A stretch of 64,000 nt of DNA from Natranaerovirga pectinivora (GTDB lineage Bacteria > Bacillota > Clostridia > Lachnospirales > DSM-24629), in assembly GCF_004342165.1 (NCBI RefSeq), contig NZ_SMAL01000002.1:310001-374000 (forward strand), given 5' to 3'. Of this stretch, positions 50,611-61,251 are shown piece by piece. Below the pieces are notes generated by a model, which saw only the letters and a list, made by a program, of their open reading frames with translations, was not told the DNA's origin and made no database searches. The first letter of the stretch is position 1. Every line of letters starts with the position of its first letter. The position numbers and the translations under genes are program-made.

Positions 50611-52341
50611 TTGGATGAAAACAATAAAATTGAAAAAACTGAATTTGTACCTGTAAACTGTAGAGAAGCCATTGTATCAAATGAATTTGCAGACTTTATT
50701 GTTCAATATGAAGCAAATATAACAGATGCCCTAATTGCTTATAATGCACCTTGTTATCAAATAATTGATGAACGTTATGCTGTTTTACATACGCCATTAG
50801 GACCAATAGCACAAGACCCTGCATTAATAGACATTAGTGTGATTCCAAGACTATTTGGACCATATGGTGTTAGTAGTATTGATGATGCTGGCATACTTAT
50901 GTTGCACAATCAACCTTACCTACCACTAAGGGGGAATGGTATAATTATTGGATTTGTAGATTCGGGAATTGATTATACCCATCCATCTTTTATATATGAT
51001 AATAATACTTCTAAAATACTGTCCATTTGGGATCAGACTATACAAATAGGGTCACCACCTCTTAATTTTCAATATGGAACAGAGTACAGGATGGAAGAGA
51101 TTAATTTAGCATTACAAAGTGAAAATCCATTAGAAGTAGTTCCTTCTGTGGACGAATTAGGTCATGGCACATTTCTTGCTGGCGTTGCAGCAGGTAGAAG
51201 TACAGGGGATGGTAGAATCATTGGAGCTGCACCAGATGCAGAAATTATAATGGTTAAATTAAAACCAGGAAAACAGTTTTTAAGAGACTTATACTTAGTG
51301 AATGAAGATGCTGTAGTTTATCAAGATAATGATATTATGATGGGTGTAAAATATTTAATGCAGCAAGCTGAGGCTCTCGATCGACCATTGGTAATATGCT
51401 TAGGGGTAGGTACAAATCAAGGAGCCCATGATGGCACTTCAATACTTGAGGAATATGTTAATGAGATTGCAAATAACTTTGGGTATGTGGTTGTAGTCCC
51501 TTCGGGCAACGAAGCAAATTTAAGACACCATGCACTAGGAGAATACCCAGTTGGAGTGCCCTATGAAGATATAGAAATAACAGTGGCTCCTGGTGAAAGA
51601 GGATTTAGTATTCAAGTATGGGCATATACGCCAGATATTTATTCAATAGCCATCCTATCACCTACAGGTGAGTTTGTTTCTAGATTACCCCCTAGGTTAG
51701 GAAGAAGGGATGAAATACAACTTGTTTTAGAAAGAACTGTCATCAATGTGGAAAATATTTTAGTGGAGCCGAGGACGGGAGATCAATTAATTTTAGTTAG
51801 ATTCTTAGAACCAACAGAGGGTATGTGGACAATTAGGCTTTTTGGTGATGTTGTAGTTGTAGGGCGATACAATATTTGGTTAGAAAGAGAGGGGTGGATT
51901 AATCCAGCTACACAGTTTTTAAGATCTAATCCAAGTATAACGGTAACGACTCTTGGTACAGCTGAAAATCCTATAACAGTAGGTGCTTACAACCATTTTG
52001 ATAATAGTTTGTTTATAGGTTCAGGAAGAGGTCCAACAAGAGATGGTAGATTAAAACCTGACATAGTAGCACCTGGGGTGAATGTATTAGGGCCTATGCC
52101 TAACAACCAGATAGGTATTATGACAGGTACTAGTGTTGCAGCAGCTCATGTTGCTGGTGGAGCAGCACTTTTACTAGAATGGGGTATTCTTCTAGGTAAC
52201 AATCCAATGTTAAATACGACAACCGTCAAAAAAATGTTAGTTCGAGGAGCAATAAGAAGGCCTCAATTTGATTATCCTAATAATCAATGGGGTTATGGCA
52301 CTTTAAATCTTATAAATACATTAGAAATACTTAGAGGATAG
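50611..52341 (+). CDS. Csp-like subtilisin family (S8) protease, first of three
   Basis: 576 residues. Catalytic triad intact: Asp117 in FVDSGIDYTHP, His185 in GHGTFLAGVAAG, Ser508 in GTSVAAAHVAGGAA, with oxyanion Asn in SGNEANL. The 90-residue N-terminal pro-like region (CREAIVSNEFADFIVQYE, CYQIIDERYAVLH) and a jelly-roll insertion of about 150 residues (VAPGERGFSIQVW to YNIWLEREGW) match the Csp germination proteases of clostridia, as does the length. Csp proteins cleave pro-SleC at spore germination. TTG start with AGGGGA at 50594. Fifteen bases separate it from the next. Confidence 0.88.
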   Translation: MDENNKIEKTEFVPVNCREAIVSNEFADFIVQYEANITDALIAYNAPCYQIIDERYAVLHTPLGPIAQDPALIDISVIPRLFGPYGVSSIDDAGILMLHNQPYLPLRGNGIIIGFVDSGIDYTHPSFIYDNNTSKILSIWDQTIQIGSPPLNFQYGTEYRMEEINLALQSENPLEVVPSVDELGHGTFLAGVAAGRSTGDGRIIGAAPDAEIIMVKLKPGKQFLRDLYLVNEDAVVYQDNDIMMGVKYLMQQAEALDRPLVICLGVGTNQGAHDGTSILEEYVNEIANNFGYVVVVPSGNEANLRHHALGEYPVGVPYEDIEITVAPGERGFSIQVWAYTPDIYSIAILSPTGEFVSRLPPRLGRRDEIQLVLERTVINVENILVEPRTGDQLILVRFLEPTEGMWTIRLFGDVVVVGRYNIWLEREGWINPATQFLRSNPSITVTTLGTAENPITVGAYNHFDNSLFIGSGRGPTRDGRLKPDIVAPGVNVLGPMPNNQIGIMTGTSVAAAHVAGGAALLLEWGILLGNNPMLNTTTVKKMLVRGAIRRPQFDYPNNQWGYGTLNLINTLEILRG

Positions 52342-52355
52342 AAAGGGGCGTTTTA

Positions 52356-54101
52356 ATGAATGATAAGGAGGGTGTAAATGCTACAGAAGCCATTCAAGTG
52401 AGTTGTAGAGAAGTAATTGTATCCAATGAATATGCAGATTTAATTGTTCAGTATGAAGGAAATATTGCTACAGCTATGTCAGCTTTAAATGGCATTTGTT
52501 ATCAGATTATTGATGAACGATATGCGGTTATACATACATTTAGGAATATGATTACGGATATACCACAACAACTAGTAAGTGCAGTAGAGTTTCCGATGCA
52601 ACCAAGGTTACTTGGGCCAACAGGTCTAGGCAGTATTGATGCTGCTGGGATATTAATATTTCATACACAACCTTATGTGCCCCTTAGAGGTAGAGGTGTG
52701 ATTGTTGGATTTGTAGATTCTGGAATAGACTATACACATCCATCCTTCATTTATGAAGATAATACAACTAAAATATTATCCATATGGGATCAAAGTATTC
52801 AAGAAGGAGAGCCCCCTTTGAATTTTCAATATGGTACAGAATACACAGAAGACGATATTAATAATGCATTAGCAAGTGAGAATCCCTTTGAGATTGTGCC
52901 CTCCATTGATGAAACAGGTCATGGCACATTTTTAGCAGGTGTTGCAGCAGGGCGTTATGTAGATCAGATTGCTGGTGCTGCTCCAGATGCAGATATTATT
53001 ATGGTTAAATTAAAGCCAGGAAAAAATTATATTAGAGAGATATATTTATTAAGAGATGACGCCATTACCTATCAAGATAATGATATTATGCTAGGTATAA
53101 ATTATCTAATGCAAAAAGCAGCGATATATGGTAGACCATTGGTTATATGCGTCGGTTTGGGCAATAATCAAGGGGCTCATGATGGCACTTCTGTTTTGGA
53201 AGAATACTTGTCTAGAATTGCAAGAACAAGAGGGTATTCTGTGGTGGTATCAACAGGAAATGAAGCTAATTTGGCTCATCATTACTTAGGAAACTATCCA
53301 CCAGGTGAACCCTTCCAAGATGTTGAAATTACTGTTGCAGGTAATGAAAGAGGATTAAATGTTCAAATTTGGGTTCAAACCCCTGATATTTATTCAGTAG
53401 GCATAATATCTCCAACAGGAGAAGTGATACCACGAATAGCACCTCGTTTAAGGGTTAGAGAAGAGTTTCAGTTATTATTAGAAAGATCAAGAGTATATAT
53501 AGAGTATCAACGCATTGAGGAAAAATCAGGAGATCAGTTAATTCTACTTCGTTTTGATTTACCTACACAAGGTATTTGGACAATAAGAGTATATGGAGAT
53601 GTGGTTGTTTCAGGACAGTATAATATGTGGATGGATAGAGAAGGGTGGATTCAGCCTGCTACTCAATTTTTAAGACCTAATTTCAATACAACTTTAACCT
53701 TACCAAGTACATCTAGGGAACCTATAAGTGTAGGGGCATATAATCATATGGATAATAGTGTTTATATTGGTTCAGGGCGAGGACCTACAAGAGATGGTAG
53801 ATTAAAGCCTGATTTGGTAGCACCAGGGGTAAATGTATTAGGTCCACTACCAAACAATACCTACGGAACAATGACAGGTACAAGTGTGTCGGCAGCCCAT
53901 GTTGCAGGAGCTTCTGCCCTGTTACTTGAATGGGGAATAGTACAAGGAAATGCCCCATTACTCAATACTAGGTTAATTAAAAAAATGCTTATGCGTGGCG
54001 CTACAAGAAGGCCGCCTGTGGTTTATCCAAATTTTGAGTGGGGATATGGTTCTTTAAATCTTATTAATTCCTTTAATATTTTAAGAGGGACAATTGATTA
54101 A
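52356..54101 (+). CDS. Csp-like subtilisin family (S8) protease, second of three
   Basis: 581 residues, same architecture as its neighbours and about two-thirds identical by eye to the first. Triad Asp121, His189 (TGHGTFLAG) and Ser510 (TGTSVSAAHVAG); oxyanion Asn in TGNEANLAHH. Pro-region CREVIVSNEYADLIVQYEG, jelly-roll insert ending YNMWMDREGW. AAAGGGGCG at 52342 precedes ATG. Part of one operon with the flanking subtilases. Likely in the spore and acting at germination, by family. The pro-region is ten residues longer around 65-80. Confidence 0.88.
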   Translation: MNDKEGVNATEAIQVSCREVIVSNEYADLIVQYEGNIATAMSALNGICYQIIDERYAVIHTFRNMITDIPQQLVSAVEFPMQPRLLGPTGLGSIDAAGILIFHTQPYVPLRGRGVIVGFVDSGIDYTHPSFIYEDNTTKILSIWDQSIQEGEPPLNFQYGTEYTEDDINNALASENPFEIVPSIDETGHGTFLAGVAAGRYVDQIAGAAPDADIIMVKLKPGKNYIREIYLLRDDAITYQDNDIMLGINYLMQKAAIYGRPLVICVGLGNNQGAHDGTSVLEEYLSRIARTRGYSVVVSTGNEANLAHHYLGNYPPGEPFQDVEITVAGNERGLNVQIWVQTPDIYSVGIISPTGEVIPRIAPRLRVREEFQLLLERSRVYIEYQRIEEKSGDQLILLRFDLPTQGIWTIRVYGDVVVSGQYNMWMDREGWIQPATQFLRPNFNTTLTLPSTSREPISVGAYNHMDNSVYIGSGRGPTRDGRLKPDLVAPGVNVLGPLPNNTYGTMTGTSVSAAHVAGASALLLEWGIVQGNAPLLNTRLIKKMLMRGATRRPPVVYPNFEWGYGSLNLINSFNILRGTID

Positions 54102-54120
54102 TAATGTGTAGGAGAAGTCT

Positions 54121-55872
54121 ATGATTCGTAAAAATGTAAAAGATATACTAACAAAACAATTTCAAGAAATGCCTAATACCAATGAAGTTATGGTTTCAGA
54201 AGCCTATGCAGATATTCTAATTCCTTTTACAAAAGATTTAGAAGAAAGATTGGGGATATATGAAGCAAGGCATTATCAATTTATTACAGATAAGTATGTA
54301 TTAGTGCATATCCCTTTAGATAGATATTATGAAATACTATTTAGGTTTCAAGAAATAGATATTAATGTTATTCCTAGTGTACTAGGACCTTACAGCATAG
54401 ATGCCTTGGATGCATCAGGGGTATTGCCTTTTCATACCCATCCTTTTGTGCCTTTAAGAGGAAGTGGCGTATTAATTGGCTTTGTAGATTCAGGTATCGA
54501 CTATACCCATCCCACCTTTCTATATGAAGACAATACAACGAAGATTGTATCCATTTGGGATCAAACTATTGAAGGCAATCCACCACAAAATTTTATATAT
54601 GGAACAGAGTATACGGAAGAAGAAATAAATAGGGCACTAGAAAGTGAAAATCCATATGATATTGTCCCATCAAGAGATGATACTGGACATGGGACATTTC
54701 TTGCAGGAATTGCTGCAGGCAGATATGTTATTGAAGAAGGGTTTGCAGGAGCTGCTCCAGATGCAGAAATTCTTATGGTCAAAGTAAAAGAAGCCAAAGC
54801 ATACTTAAAAAGAGATTATTTAATAAGAGAGGATGCCATTGTTTATGCCAATACAGATGTCATATTGGGTATAAAGTATTTACTTAACAAAGCAGTAGCC
54901 TTAAGGCGTCCTATTGTTATTTGTATAGGACTTGGCACTAATATTGGAGGACACGATGGAACGGCTATTATAGAAGAAATAATCGCTGAAGTTGGAGATG
55001 TGGTTGGCGTAGCAATAATTGTTTGTGCAGGAAATGAAGCCAATTTAGGCCATCATTATCTAGGTGTATATCCCCAAGGTCAGAGATTTCAAGACGTGGA
55101 TATAAGAATTGCACCTAATGAAAAGGGGATTACATTTAGACTATGGGCAAGTGCCCCTGATATATATTCAGTTGGTATCCTATCTCCTATGGGAGAATTT
55201 ATTAGTAGATTATCACCAAGAATTGGTCAACGAGAAGAAATAAAATTATTATTAGAGCGATCTAGGGTATATGTAGAATACCAACTTATGGATAAAAGAA
55301 CAGGGGATCAAATGATTGTATTTAGAATTGAAGAGCCAACGCCAGGAATATGGACTTTAAGAGTTTATGGTGATCTAGTTGTTTCTGGTAATTATAATAT
55401 TTGGCTACCTAGAGAAGGTTGGTCAGATCCAGCCACTCAATTTTTATTGCCTAGTCCTAGTATGACAGTCACCATACCAGGGACCAATACTATTCCTATT
55501 ACTGTTGGGGCATACAATCACTTAGATGATAGTTTGTATATTTCTTCAGGAAGAGGACCGACAAGGAATTTAATGATTAAACCAGACTTGGTAGCCCCAG
55601 GGGTTAATATTAGAGGACCTATACCTAATAATACTTATGGTACTAGAACAGGCACTAGTATTTCAACTGCTCAAGTTGCAGGTGCTGCAGCCATATTATT
55701 TGAATGGGGTATTGTAGAGGGTAGACTTCCGCAAATGGATACAAGAATTATTAGAAAACTACTTATAAGAGGTGCTACAAGAAGAGTGGGCATATCTTAT
55801 CCAAATAACGAGTGGGGGTTTGGGGCATTAAATCTTTTAAATTCATATGAGTTATTAAGAGGGACATTTTAA
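54121..55872 (+). CDS. Csp-like subtilisin family (S8) protease, third of three
   Basis: 583 residues. Triad Asp123, His190 and Ser513 present, but the block after Ser is GTSISTAQVAG, with Gln in place of the usual His, and the pro-region is diverged (NEVMVSEAYADILIPFTKD). It is the most divergent of the three. It may still be active; in C. difficile CspA and CspC lack parts of the triad, which is not the case here. GTAGGAGAAG at 54108 region precedes ATG. A terminator ends the operon. Confidence 0.87.
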   Translation: MIRKNVKDILTKQFQEMPNTNEVMVSEAYADILIPFTKDLEERLGIYEARHYQFITDKYVLVHIPLDRYYEILFRFQEIDINVIPSVLGPYSIDALDASGVLPFHTHPFVPLRGSGVLIGFVDSGIDYTHPTFLYEDNTTKIVSIWDQTIEGNPPQNFIYGTEYTEEEINRALESENPYDIVPSRDDTGHGTFLAGIAAGRYVIEEGFAGAAPDAEILMVKVKEAKAYLKRDYLIREDAIVYANTDVILGIKYLLNKAVALRRPIVICIGLGTNIGGHDGTAIIEEIIAEVGDVVGVAIIVCAGNEANLGHHYLGVYPQGQRFQDVDIRIAPNEKGITFRLWASAPDIYSVGILSPMGEFISRLSPRIGQREEIKLLLERSRVYVEYQLMDKRTGDQMIVFRIEEPTPGIWTLRVYGDLVVSGNYNIWLPREGWSDPATQFLLPSPSMTVTIPGTNTIPITVGAYNHLDDSLYISSGRGPTRNLMIKPDLVAPGVNIRGPIPNNTYGTRTGTSISTAQVAGAAAILFEWGIVEGRLPQMDTRIIRKLLIRGATRRVGISYPNNEWGFGALNLLNSYELLRGTF

Positions 55873-55913
55873 AAGGAGAAAAGTTTTTAGTGACAATAAA
55901 AACTTTTCTCCTT
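55873..55913. terminator. Terminator of the subtilase operon, bidirectional
   Basis: AAGGAGAAAAGTTTTTA pairs with TAAAAACTTTTCTCCTT exactly. It also ends the convergent msrA gene. Confidence 0.92.
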
Positions 55914-55914
55914 A

Positions 55915-56397
55915 CTATTTGTATAGTGACAAATTGATATGACAATACCCATTTGGGTTTTTTCTTAGATATTGTTGATGGTATTCTTCTGCAATAAAGA
56001 AATTCTCCAGTGGTTTAATTTCAGTAACAATTGGTTTAGTGTATTTTTTCTGTTCTAATGATAAAGATATTTTAATGGTAGCAAGATCATCTTCATCAAC
56101 ATAATAAATACCAGTTCTATATTGTTCACCCATATCAGGACCTTGTTGATTCAGTAAAGTAGGGTCAATGATTTTCCAATACGCCTCTATGAGTTGTTGT
56201 AAAGAAAGAATTTTTTCATTGTACTCAATATAAACAGCTTCTACAAACTTGGTCTGTCCTGTTAGAACATCTTCATAAGTTGGATTTTTGGTGATGCCAT
56301 TGGCATAAACTGCCTTAGTGTGCGTTACACCAGGAATTAAGTTTAAATAGGCTTCCACACCCCAAAAACATCCCCCTGCTAAAACGATTTCTTTCAT
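55915..56397 (-). CDS. msrA: Peptide methionine sulfoxide reductase MsrA
   Basis: 160 residues. Catalytic [11 protein letters not shown] with Cys near residue 10, then [34 protein letters not shown] and the ending [12 protein letters not shown]. It repairs oxidised methionine (S-sulfoxide) in proteins. I start at ATG 56397 because GAGGAGA lies just before it; a longer frame to 56415 has no ribosome site. No msrB is fused or adjacent. Confidence 0.95.
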   Translation of the reverse strand: MKEIVLAGGCFWGVEAYLNLIPGVTHTKAVYANGITKNPTYEDVLTGQTKFVEAVYIEYNEKILSLQQLIEAYWKIIDPTLLNQQGPDMGEQYRTGIYYVDEDDLATIKISLSLEQKKYTKPIVTEIKPLENFFIAEEYHQQYLRKNPNGYCHINLSLYK

Positions 56398-56483
56398 TTT
56401 TTGTTCTCCTCTCAAATGAGTAATAATTATATTTTACTCAATATATAAAAATTTATCAATAACTCAAAGGTACCATATTACTA

Positions 56484-56512
56484 TTGACAGTTTACATAAT
56501 AAAACATACAAT
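56484..56512 (+). promoter_or_regulatory. Sigma-A promoter
   Basis: TTGACA (56484-56489), 17-base spacer, TACAAT (56507-56512), 60 bases before the chemoreceptor start. Confidence 0.75.
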
Positions 56513-56571
56513 TATAGATTGAGTGGGAGGGGAAGAGCATTAATCCACTTTATATTGAAAGGAAAAGAAAT

Positions 56572-58545
56572 ATGAAAACAATAAAAATTAAATTAATAGT
56601 ATCCATTATGTTGCTATCGGTAACCATTATTTCCTCTATAGGTTTTTTTACTTATAGAAAATCATCTGAAGAAATAGAAGATATTTTAAAAAACAATACA
56701 AGTCAATATATTTTTCAAATTGAAAATGCTATTGATAATTTTCTAGCTATATATGAACAAGGATTGGATTTTGTCTCTAGAGACCCGTATATCCAAGGGT
56801 TTTATCATAATCAAGAACTATCAGAAAATGTCAGTGCTGCTTTTAATAATTTTGTAAAAACCTATCCTAGTGTTAATTATATTTATTTTGGCTCTAGGGA
56901 TAAGGATATGTTTATTCGACCATTTATCGATGTAGGAAATGATTATGACCCTACAATTAGACCTTGGTACGAAGATGCAGTTGCTGAGAATAGAATTATT
57001 TGGACGGACCCCTATTTTGATCCAGTAAATAATGAAATGACCATCTCTGTGGCTAAACCAATATATAACAATAACAGTCTAACAGGTGTTTTGTCTTTAG
57101 ATTTAGATATGGATTATATCATTCAAATGATAGATGGAATTCAAGTAGGACAAGAAGGTTATGTTTTTGTTGTAGATAAAGAAGGAAAGACATTATTACA
57201 TAACAATAGAGATGTTATAGGAGAGCCTATTCCTATTGCTGAATTATTTGATGCTGTAACATCAAAGCATGAAGGTATAGTAGAGTATAATTACAACAAT
57301 AGTGATAGAATTGGGGTTTTTACCACTAATGATAGGTTAGGTTGGGTTATATCTGCAGTAATTGAAGTAGATGAAATTAATGAACATACAGAAGAGATTC
57401 TTATGTATACTTTAATTATAGGCTTTTTTGCATTAATACTTTCAATAATTGTAGCTCTAATTATTGCAAACCCAATTGCTAAAGGAATACAACATCTTAG
57501 AAAAATAATGGCTCAAATAAAAGAGGGTAATTTTAAAGTAGAGGCTCATGTATTAACAAAAGATGAGCTTAATGAATTGGCAAGAGATTTAAATCAGATG
57601 GTTGAAAATGTTAGTGATCTTCTAAGAAATACAAAAGAAGTGGTCGGTAATGTAACCTTAGCTTCAGAAGAATTAGCAGCTTCATCTGGGGAAACAAATG
57701 CTTCAGCTGAACAGATTGCCTTAACCATAGAACAAATTACCATAGGAGCATCAGAACAAGCTGGAGATGCAGAAAAAGGTGCTGCCTTAATAGATGGTTT
57801 AAGCAGTAAGTTAGAACATTTGTCAACAAATACAATAAGTATATCTAGTAAAACAAATGAAGTAATAGATTTAAGTAAAAAAGGTAATGAAGTGATGACG
57901 GACTTAGGACATAAGACCAAACTTAATGATGAGGCAACTAAAAAGATTGAAGAGGCTATTCTAGCATTAAACAATAAATCGAGTCAAATAACTTCTATCC
58001 TGGGAGCAATTAGTTCAATTGCAGAACAAACCAACTTATTAGCTTTAAATGCTTCTATTGAAGCGGCAAGAGCGGGAGAACATGGACGAGGATTTGCAGT
58101 AGTAGCTGAAGAAATTAGAAAGCTGGCTGAAGATGCACAAAAATCAGCAAGAGAAATTGGTAGTATCATAAATGATATGCAAAAGGAAAGTGAAAATACT
58201 GTTAAAATAATGGGAGAAGTAAAAGAAATTTCAAATATACAATCTGTAGCAGTGGAGAATGTTAATACAACTTTTAACAATGTAAATGAATCTATTGGAT
58301 TTATAACAGGATTAATTAATCAAGCCAATGGATTTTTAGAAGAAATACTTGAAGATAAAGATAATATTGTAAAAGCCATAGAAAGTGTTTCATCTGTATC
58401 AGAAGAAACAGCTGCAGCAACTGAAGAAATAAGTGCTTCTATGGAACAACAAACTTCAGCTATAGAAGATGTTGCTAAGCAAGCAGAAGTGTTAAATCAA
58501 TTAGGTGAAAAATTAAGGAATCAGATTAATAAATTTACTATCTAG
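56572..58545 (+). CDS. Methyl-accepting chemotaxis protein, dCache type
   Basis: 657 residues. Helix about 8-28, a large extracellular double-Cache sensor ([44 protein letters not shown]), helix about 275-300, HAMP and a long cytoplasmic coiled coil with the hairpin tip [21 protein letters not shown] cut into [19 protein letters not shown]. The RPWY...Y..D pattern in the sensor is the amino-acid-binding type of dCache domain. Monocistronic with a consensus promoter and terminator; no che genes adjacent. Confidence 0.95.
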   Translation: MKTIKIKLIVSIMLLSVTIISSIGFFTYRKSSEEIEDILKNNTSQYIFQIENAIDNFLAIYEQGLDFVSRDPYIQGFYHNQELSENVSAAFNNFVKTYPSVNYIYFGSRDKDMFIRPFIDVGNDYDPTIRPWYEDAVAENRIIWTDPYFDPVNNEMTISVAKPIYNNNSLTGVLSLDLDMDYIIQMIDGIQVGQEGYVFVVDKEGKTLLHNNRDVIGEPIPIAELFDAVTSKHEGIVEYNYNNSDRIGVFTTNDRLGWVISAVIEVDEINEHTEEILMYTLIIGFFALILSIIVALIIANPIAKGIQHLRKIMAQIKEGNFKVEAHVLTKDELNELARDLNQMVENVSDLLRNTKEVVGNVTLASEELAASSGETNASAEQIALTIEQITIGASEQAGDAEKGAALIDGLSSKLEHLSTNTISISSKTNEVIDLSKKGNEVMTDLGHKTKLNDEATKKIEEAILALNNKSSQITSILGAISSIAEQTNLLALNASIEAARAGEHGRGFAVVAEEIRKLAEDAQKSAREIGSIINDMQKESENTVKIMGEVKEISNIQSVAVENVNTTFNNVNESIGFITGLINQANGFLEEILEDKDNIVKAIESVSSVSEETAAATEEISASMEQQTSAIEDVAKQAEVLNQLGEKLRNQINKFTI

Positions 58546-58570
58546 TCTGAGTAAATATGATTGACTAATA

Positions 58571-58607
58571 AAAATGACTGTTTTCAATTGTGAAGACAGT
58601 CATTTTC
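58571..58607. terminator. Terminator between convergent genes
   Basis: AAAATGACTGTTTTC (58571-58585) pairs with GAAGACAGTCATTTT (58592-58606). Confidence 0.88.
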
Positions 58608-58613
58608 AAATTC

Positions 58614-58913
58614 TTATCCTAAAAAATCCGGTGACTCAACCAATTCTGTCCTTATAGCCTTTTGAAGAATTGTCATATTGATTCCTTTATTAAAATCACC
58701 GAACTCACAAGAGAATTTTGTATTGCAACTTGGACATTCGATGTATTGATTAGAGGTAAGATGGTCTCTAGTGTCAAATAAAAAAGGAATAAATTCTTCA
58801 GTGGAATTAGGATCATTTTCTAACTTATAACTATAAACATAAGTGGCTTCATGTTTTGCAATAAGTTCGTTATTTTTGCAAATAGGGCAAGTGGTTATTG
58901 GTTCTATTTTCAT
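58614..58913 (-). CDS. Small zinc-ribbon protein of unknown function
   Basis: 99 residues with two Cys pairs, CPICKNNE near residue 9 and CPSCNTKF near 63, that can form one zinc ribbon, like the CpXC-type or transcription-related small ribbon proteins. Start ATG 58913 is set by AAGGGGTG upstream; a GTG nine bases earlier is part of that site. No operon partners on this strand. Function not assigned. Confidence 0.72.
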   Translation of the reverse strand: MKIEPITTCPICKNNELIAKHEATYVYSYKLENDPNSTEEFIPFLFDTRDHLTSNQYIECPSCNTKFSCEFGDFNKGINMTILQKAIRTELVESPDFLG

Positions 58914-59005
58914 TGTCAGCACCCCTTTTTTATGTTAGTATGTGAAATAGTTAGATAATTATTCTAGAATTATTAATTTTGAATAATAAGAGAGGCGTAA
59001 TTATT

Positions 59006-60025
59006 ATGGCAATATATCATTTTCTAAGATTAAAGAAAGAAGCACATTTATTTGATACAAAAATTTATTTAATAAAATCCTTTGTATCTGTTTTTACAGC
59101 TTATATCATAGCTGTTAATAGCCCAATACTAAGACTAGATATCATCTCCATTTTATTTGGATTAATGATGACATTAGAGCCAGTGACGGTAAGTGGTATA
59201 AAAAGTGGCTGGGATCAAATTTATTCTACAGCAATAGGAGCCAGTTCAACGGCTATTATTATTACGTTATTTGGTATCAATGGCATTACAGTAGCCCTTA
59301 GTGTTGCCTTTACCTTATACATATGTATTCGTATGAATTGGAGAACAATATCTCCTGTAGCAATATTCACAGCCATTTATATGACTCAGTATGTTCAATT
59401 GAATGTGGCAGGTGAACCAAGTGCCTTTTTAACTTTTCGATTAAGAATGATGGCATTGGCCTTTGGTGTTCTAATTGCTGTCTTTTATAATTTTATCTTT
59501 TCTTTATTTGCTTATAAAAGTCTACCAGTTAAAAGGATCATATACATTATTAATGAGCAGATACTTATTCTAAATAAAATAAAAGAAACCATTGAAAACA
59601 ATAATGAGGACATAGATAGTATACGAAATAAGATTCAAAGTGCATTTAGTAATATAGATTGGATATATAAACACATAAAGGACATGAAGAAAGATATAAC
59701 CATTACAAGGAATGAAAAAAGAAAAATAGAAACTTATGAAGAAATTATTGAAAGCATAAGAGGTATTAATCATATTAATTACGATTCTTGTTTTTATATT
59801 TCTAATAATAATATGGATACCATAAGGGTTATTAACCTAGATATTTTACAGGACATAATAACTGCCATGCTAAATGTTAGGAAAAAATTAAATAATGAGC
59901 CTTATGATGAGAAAGTTTTCATAGAAATTAAGAAGGATATGACAGCTTACAATAGGTTGGATGAAAACATAGATAATATTAAAGGCATTGTCGCTAAGAT
60001 TCAACAGCTATCTGAAAAGATTTAG
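59006..60025 (+). CDS. FUSC/aromatic-acid-exporter-like membrane protein
   Basis: 339 residues. Six hydrophobic helices in the first 175 residues (FVSVFTAYIIAV, IISILFGLMMTLEPV, AIGASSTAIIITLFG and others) followed by a soluble helical region rich in Asn, Lys and Asp. The N-terminal part with SGWDQIYSTAIGA resembles the FUSC/YqjA-type ArAE exporters, half-size forms in Firmicutes. Start ATG 59006 is chosen because AGAGGCG lies eight bases before; a TTG at 58979 has no site. Substrate unknown. Confidence 0.78.
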   Translation: MAIYHFLRLKKEAHLFDTKIYLIKSFVSVFTAYIIAVNSPILRLDIISILFGLMMTLEPVTVSGIKSGWDQIYSTAIGASSTAIIITLFGINGITVALSVAFTLYICIRMNWRTISPVAIFTAIYMTQYVQLNVAGEPSAFLTFRLRMMALAFGVLIAVFYNFIFSLFAYKSLPVKRIIYIINEQILILNKIKETIENNNEDIDSIRNKIQSAFSNIDWIYKHIKDMKKDITITRNEKRKIETYEEIIESIRGINHINYDSCFYISNNNMDTIRVINLDILQDIITAMLNVRKKLNNEPYDEKVFIEIKKDMTAYNRLDENIDNIKGIVAKIQQLSEKI

Positions 60026-60055
60026 GTAGAGAAAAATTAAAAATAAAAAAAAGAC

Positions 60056-60088
60056 AAAAACAGAAGGAGTGATTTCCTTCTGTTTTTT
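60056..60088. terminator. Bidirectional terminator
   Basis: AAAAACAGAAGGA and TCCTTCTGTTTTT arms between the FUSC-like gene and the convergent methyltransferase gene. Confidence 0.9.
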
Positions 60089-61160
60089 ATTGATCTACTA
60101 TTACATAATGTAAATATTCAATGGTATCATCTTTAGCATATTTTCTGTTATTATCAGCTTTATATCTTCTATAGGATTGCTCAAATCTACCATATTTTCC
60201 TCTTTTACTCATAATGGACTCAATGGTATCTAATGGAATGATTCCCTCATCATTATAGCTAAGGAAAATATATTTAAATTTGGCTTGTTGAATTAGATGA
60301 TCAAAGGCATCTGTTGCTTTAACTTTAGAGCAATATAATGATTTCTTCTCAGGCTCTTTACGAATACCAGTTTTTCCAGTGATTTCAGGTGTATCATACT
60401 TTGCAATGGTTTCTAAAATATGATAATTAGACGCATATTGTCTTCTATTATAGGGTGGATCCAGATAAAGAATATCACCTTGAATAGTGGAGATTAATGT
60501 ATTTATATCTTCATTAAAAACTTTATTATGTTTATCATTAATAATAATATCCAGTGGTTTTAAAGTAATAGGTTTTAAAGCTGTTTTTTTATAGTCTTTT
60601 AAAAAAGCTTCATAAACGGATGCGGTATTAGCAACTTTATCAATAGATTCTAATAAAATAGCAAGGAAATAGAAATATTCATTTTCCGATACATAGGCAT
60701 TTTTTTTCCATATTTCTAACTCTTTTCTTATGGCATCGCATTTTTTTCCGTTTTCATCTGTAAAATAACGTCTGCTAAATTTTGAGCCTTCTTCCCCAGT
60801 AACACAATAATGGTTATAAATAAAGCCTTCTTCACCTTCTAAATGATTAAGATGCAAAAGAATAAAGGATAACCTTTCTTCTGGTGTGGCACCTTTTAGT
60901 TCAGGAAAAAGCCTAGTCAAAGAATAAAAATCCAGTGGTTCATTATTTTCTATAAAATGTTTTATTAGAACATAACTGTAATATTGAATATCGTTAGAAT
61001 AAACGGTATAATCTTTCTTTTTAAAGTAGGAACCAACAATACCAGTTCCAGCAAATAAATCACAAAAAATACTATTTCCAATTAAATCTTTAGGAATCAC
61101 TTTTTCTATGGATTCTTCAATAAAGGGCAATAAGGATAATTTTGAACCTATATAATTCAT
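60087..61160 (-). CDS. D12-class adenine-specific DNA methyltransferase
   Basis: 357 residues. SAM motif FCDLFAGTGIVGSYF near residue 33, catalytic motif IV YLDPPYNRRQYA near 235, and MNYIGSKLSLLPFI at the start are the Dam/D12 (alpha-class) pattern, with a target-recognition region of about 150 residues between. It methylates adenine N6. It diverges from the HNH nuclease and second methyltransferase genes by 91 bases; together they form a restriction-modification unit. AGAGAGGA precedes ATG. Confidence 0.9.
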   Translation of the reverse strand: MNYIGSKLSLLPFIEESIEKVIPKDLIGNSIFCDLFAGTGIVGSYFKKKDYTVYSNDIQYYSYVLIKHFIENNEPLDFYSLTRLFPELKGATPEERLSFILLHLNHLEGEEGFIYNHYCVTGEEGSKFSRRYFTDENGKKCDAIRKELEIWKKNAYVSENEYFYFLAILLESIDKVANTASVYEAFLKDYKKTALKPITLKPLDIIINDKHNKVFNEDINTLISTIQGDILYLDPPYNRRQYASNYHILETIAKYDTPEITGKTGIRKEPEKKSLYCSKVKATDAFDHLIQQAKFKYIFLSYNDEGIIPLDTIESIMSKRGKYGRFEQSYRRYKADNNRKYAKDDTIEYLHYVIVDQ

Positions 61161-61251
61161 TTGTTGTTCATCCTCTCTTATGATAAAATAATTATACTAG
61201 AGAAAAGACATTAAAACAACAGTTAATACCTAATAGTAGGAGGAACATTAT

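Noticed and set aside
54121..55872. Third subtilase as a pseudoprotease, as in C. difficile CspC
   Set aside because: Asp, His and Ser of the triad and the oxyanion Asn are all present; only the residue after the catalytic block differs.
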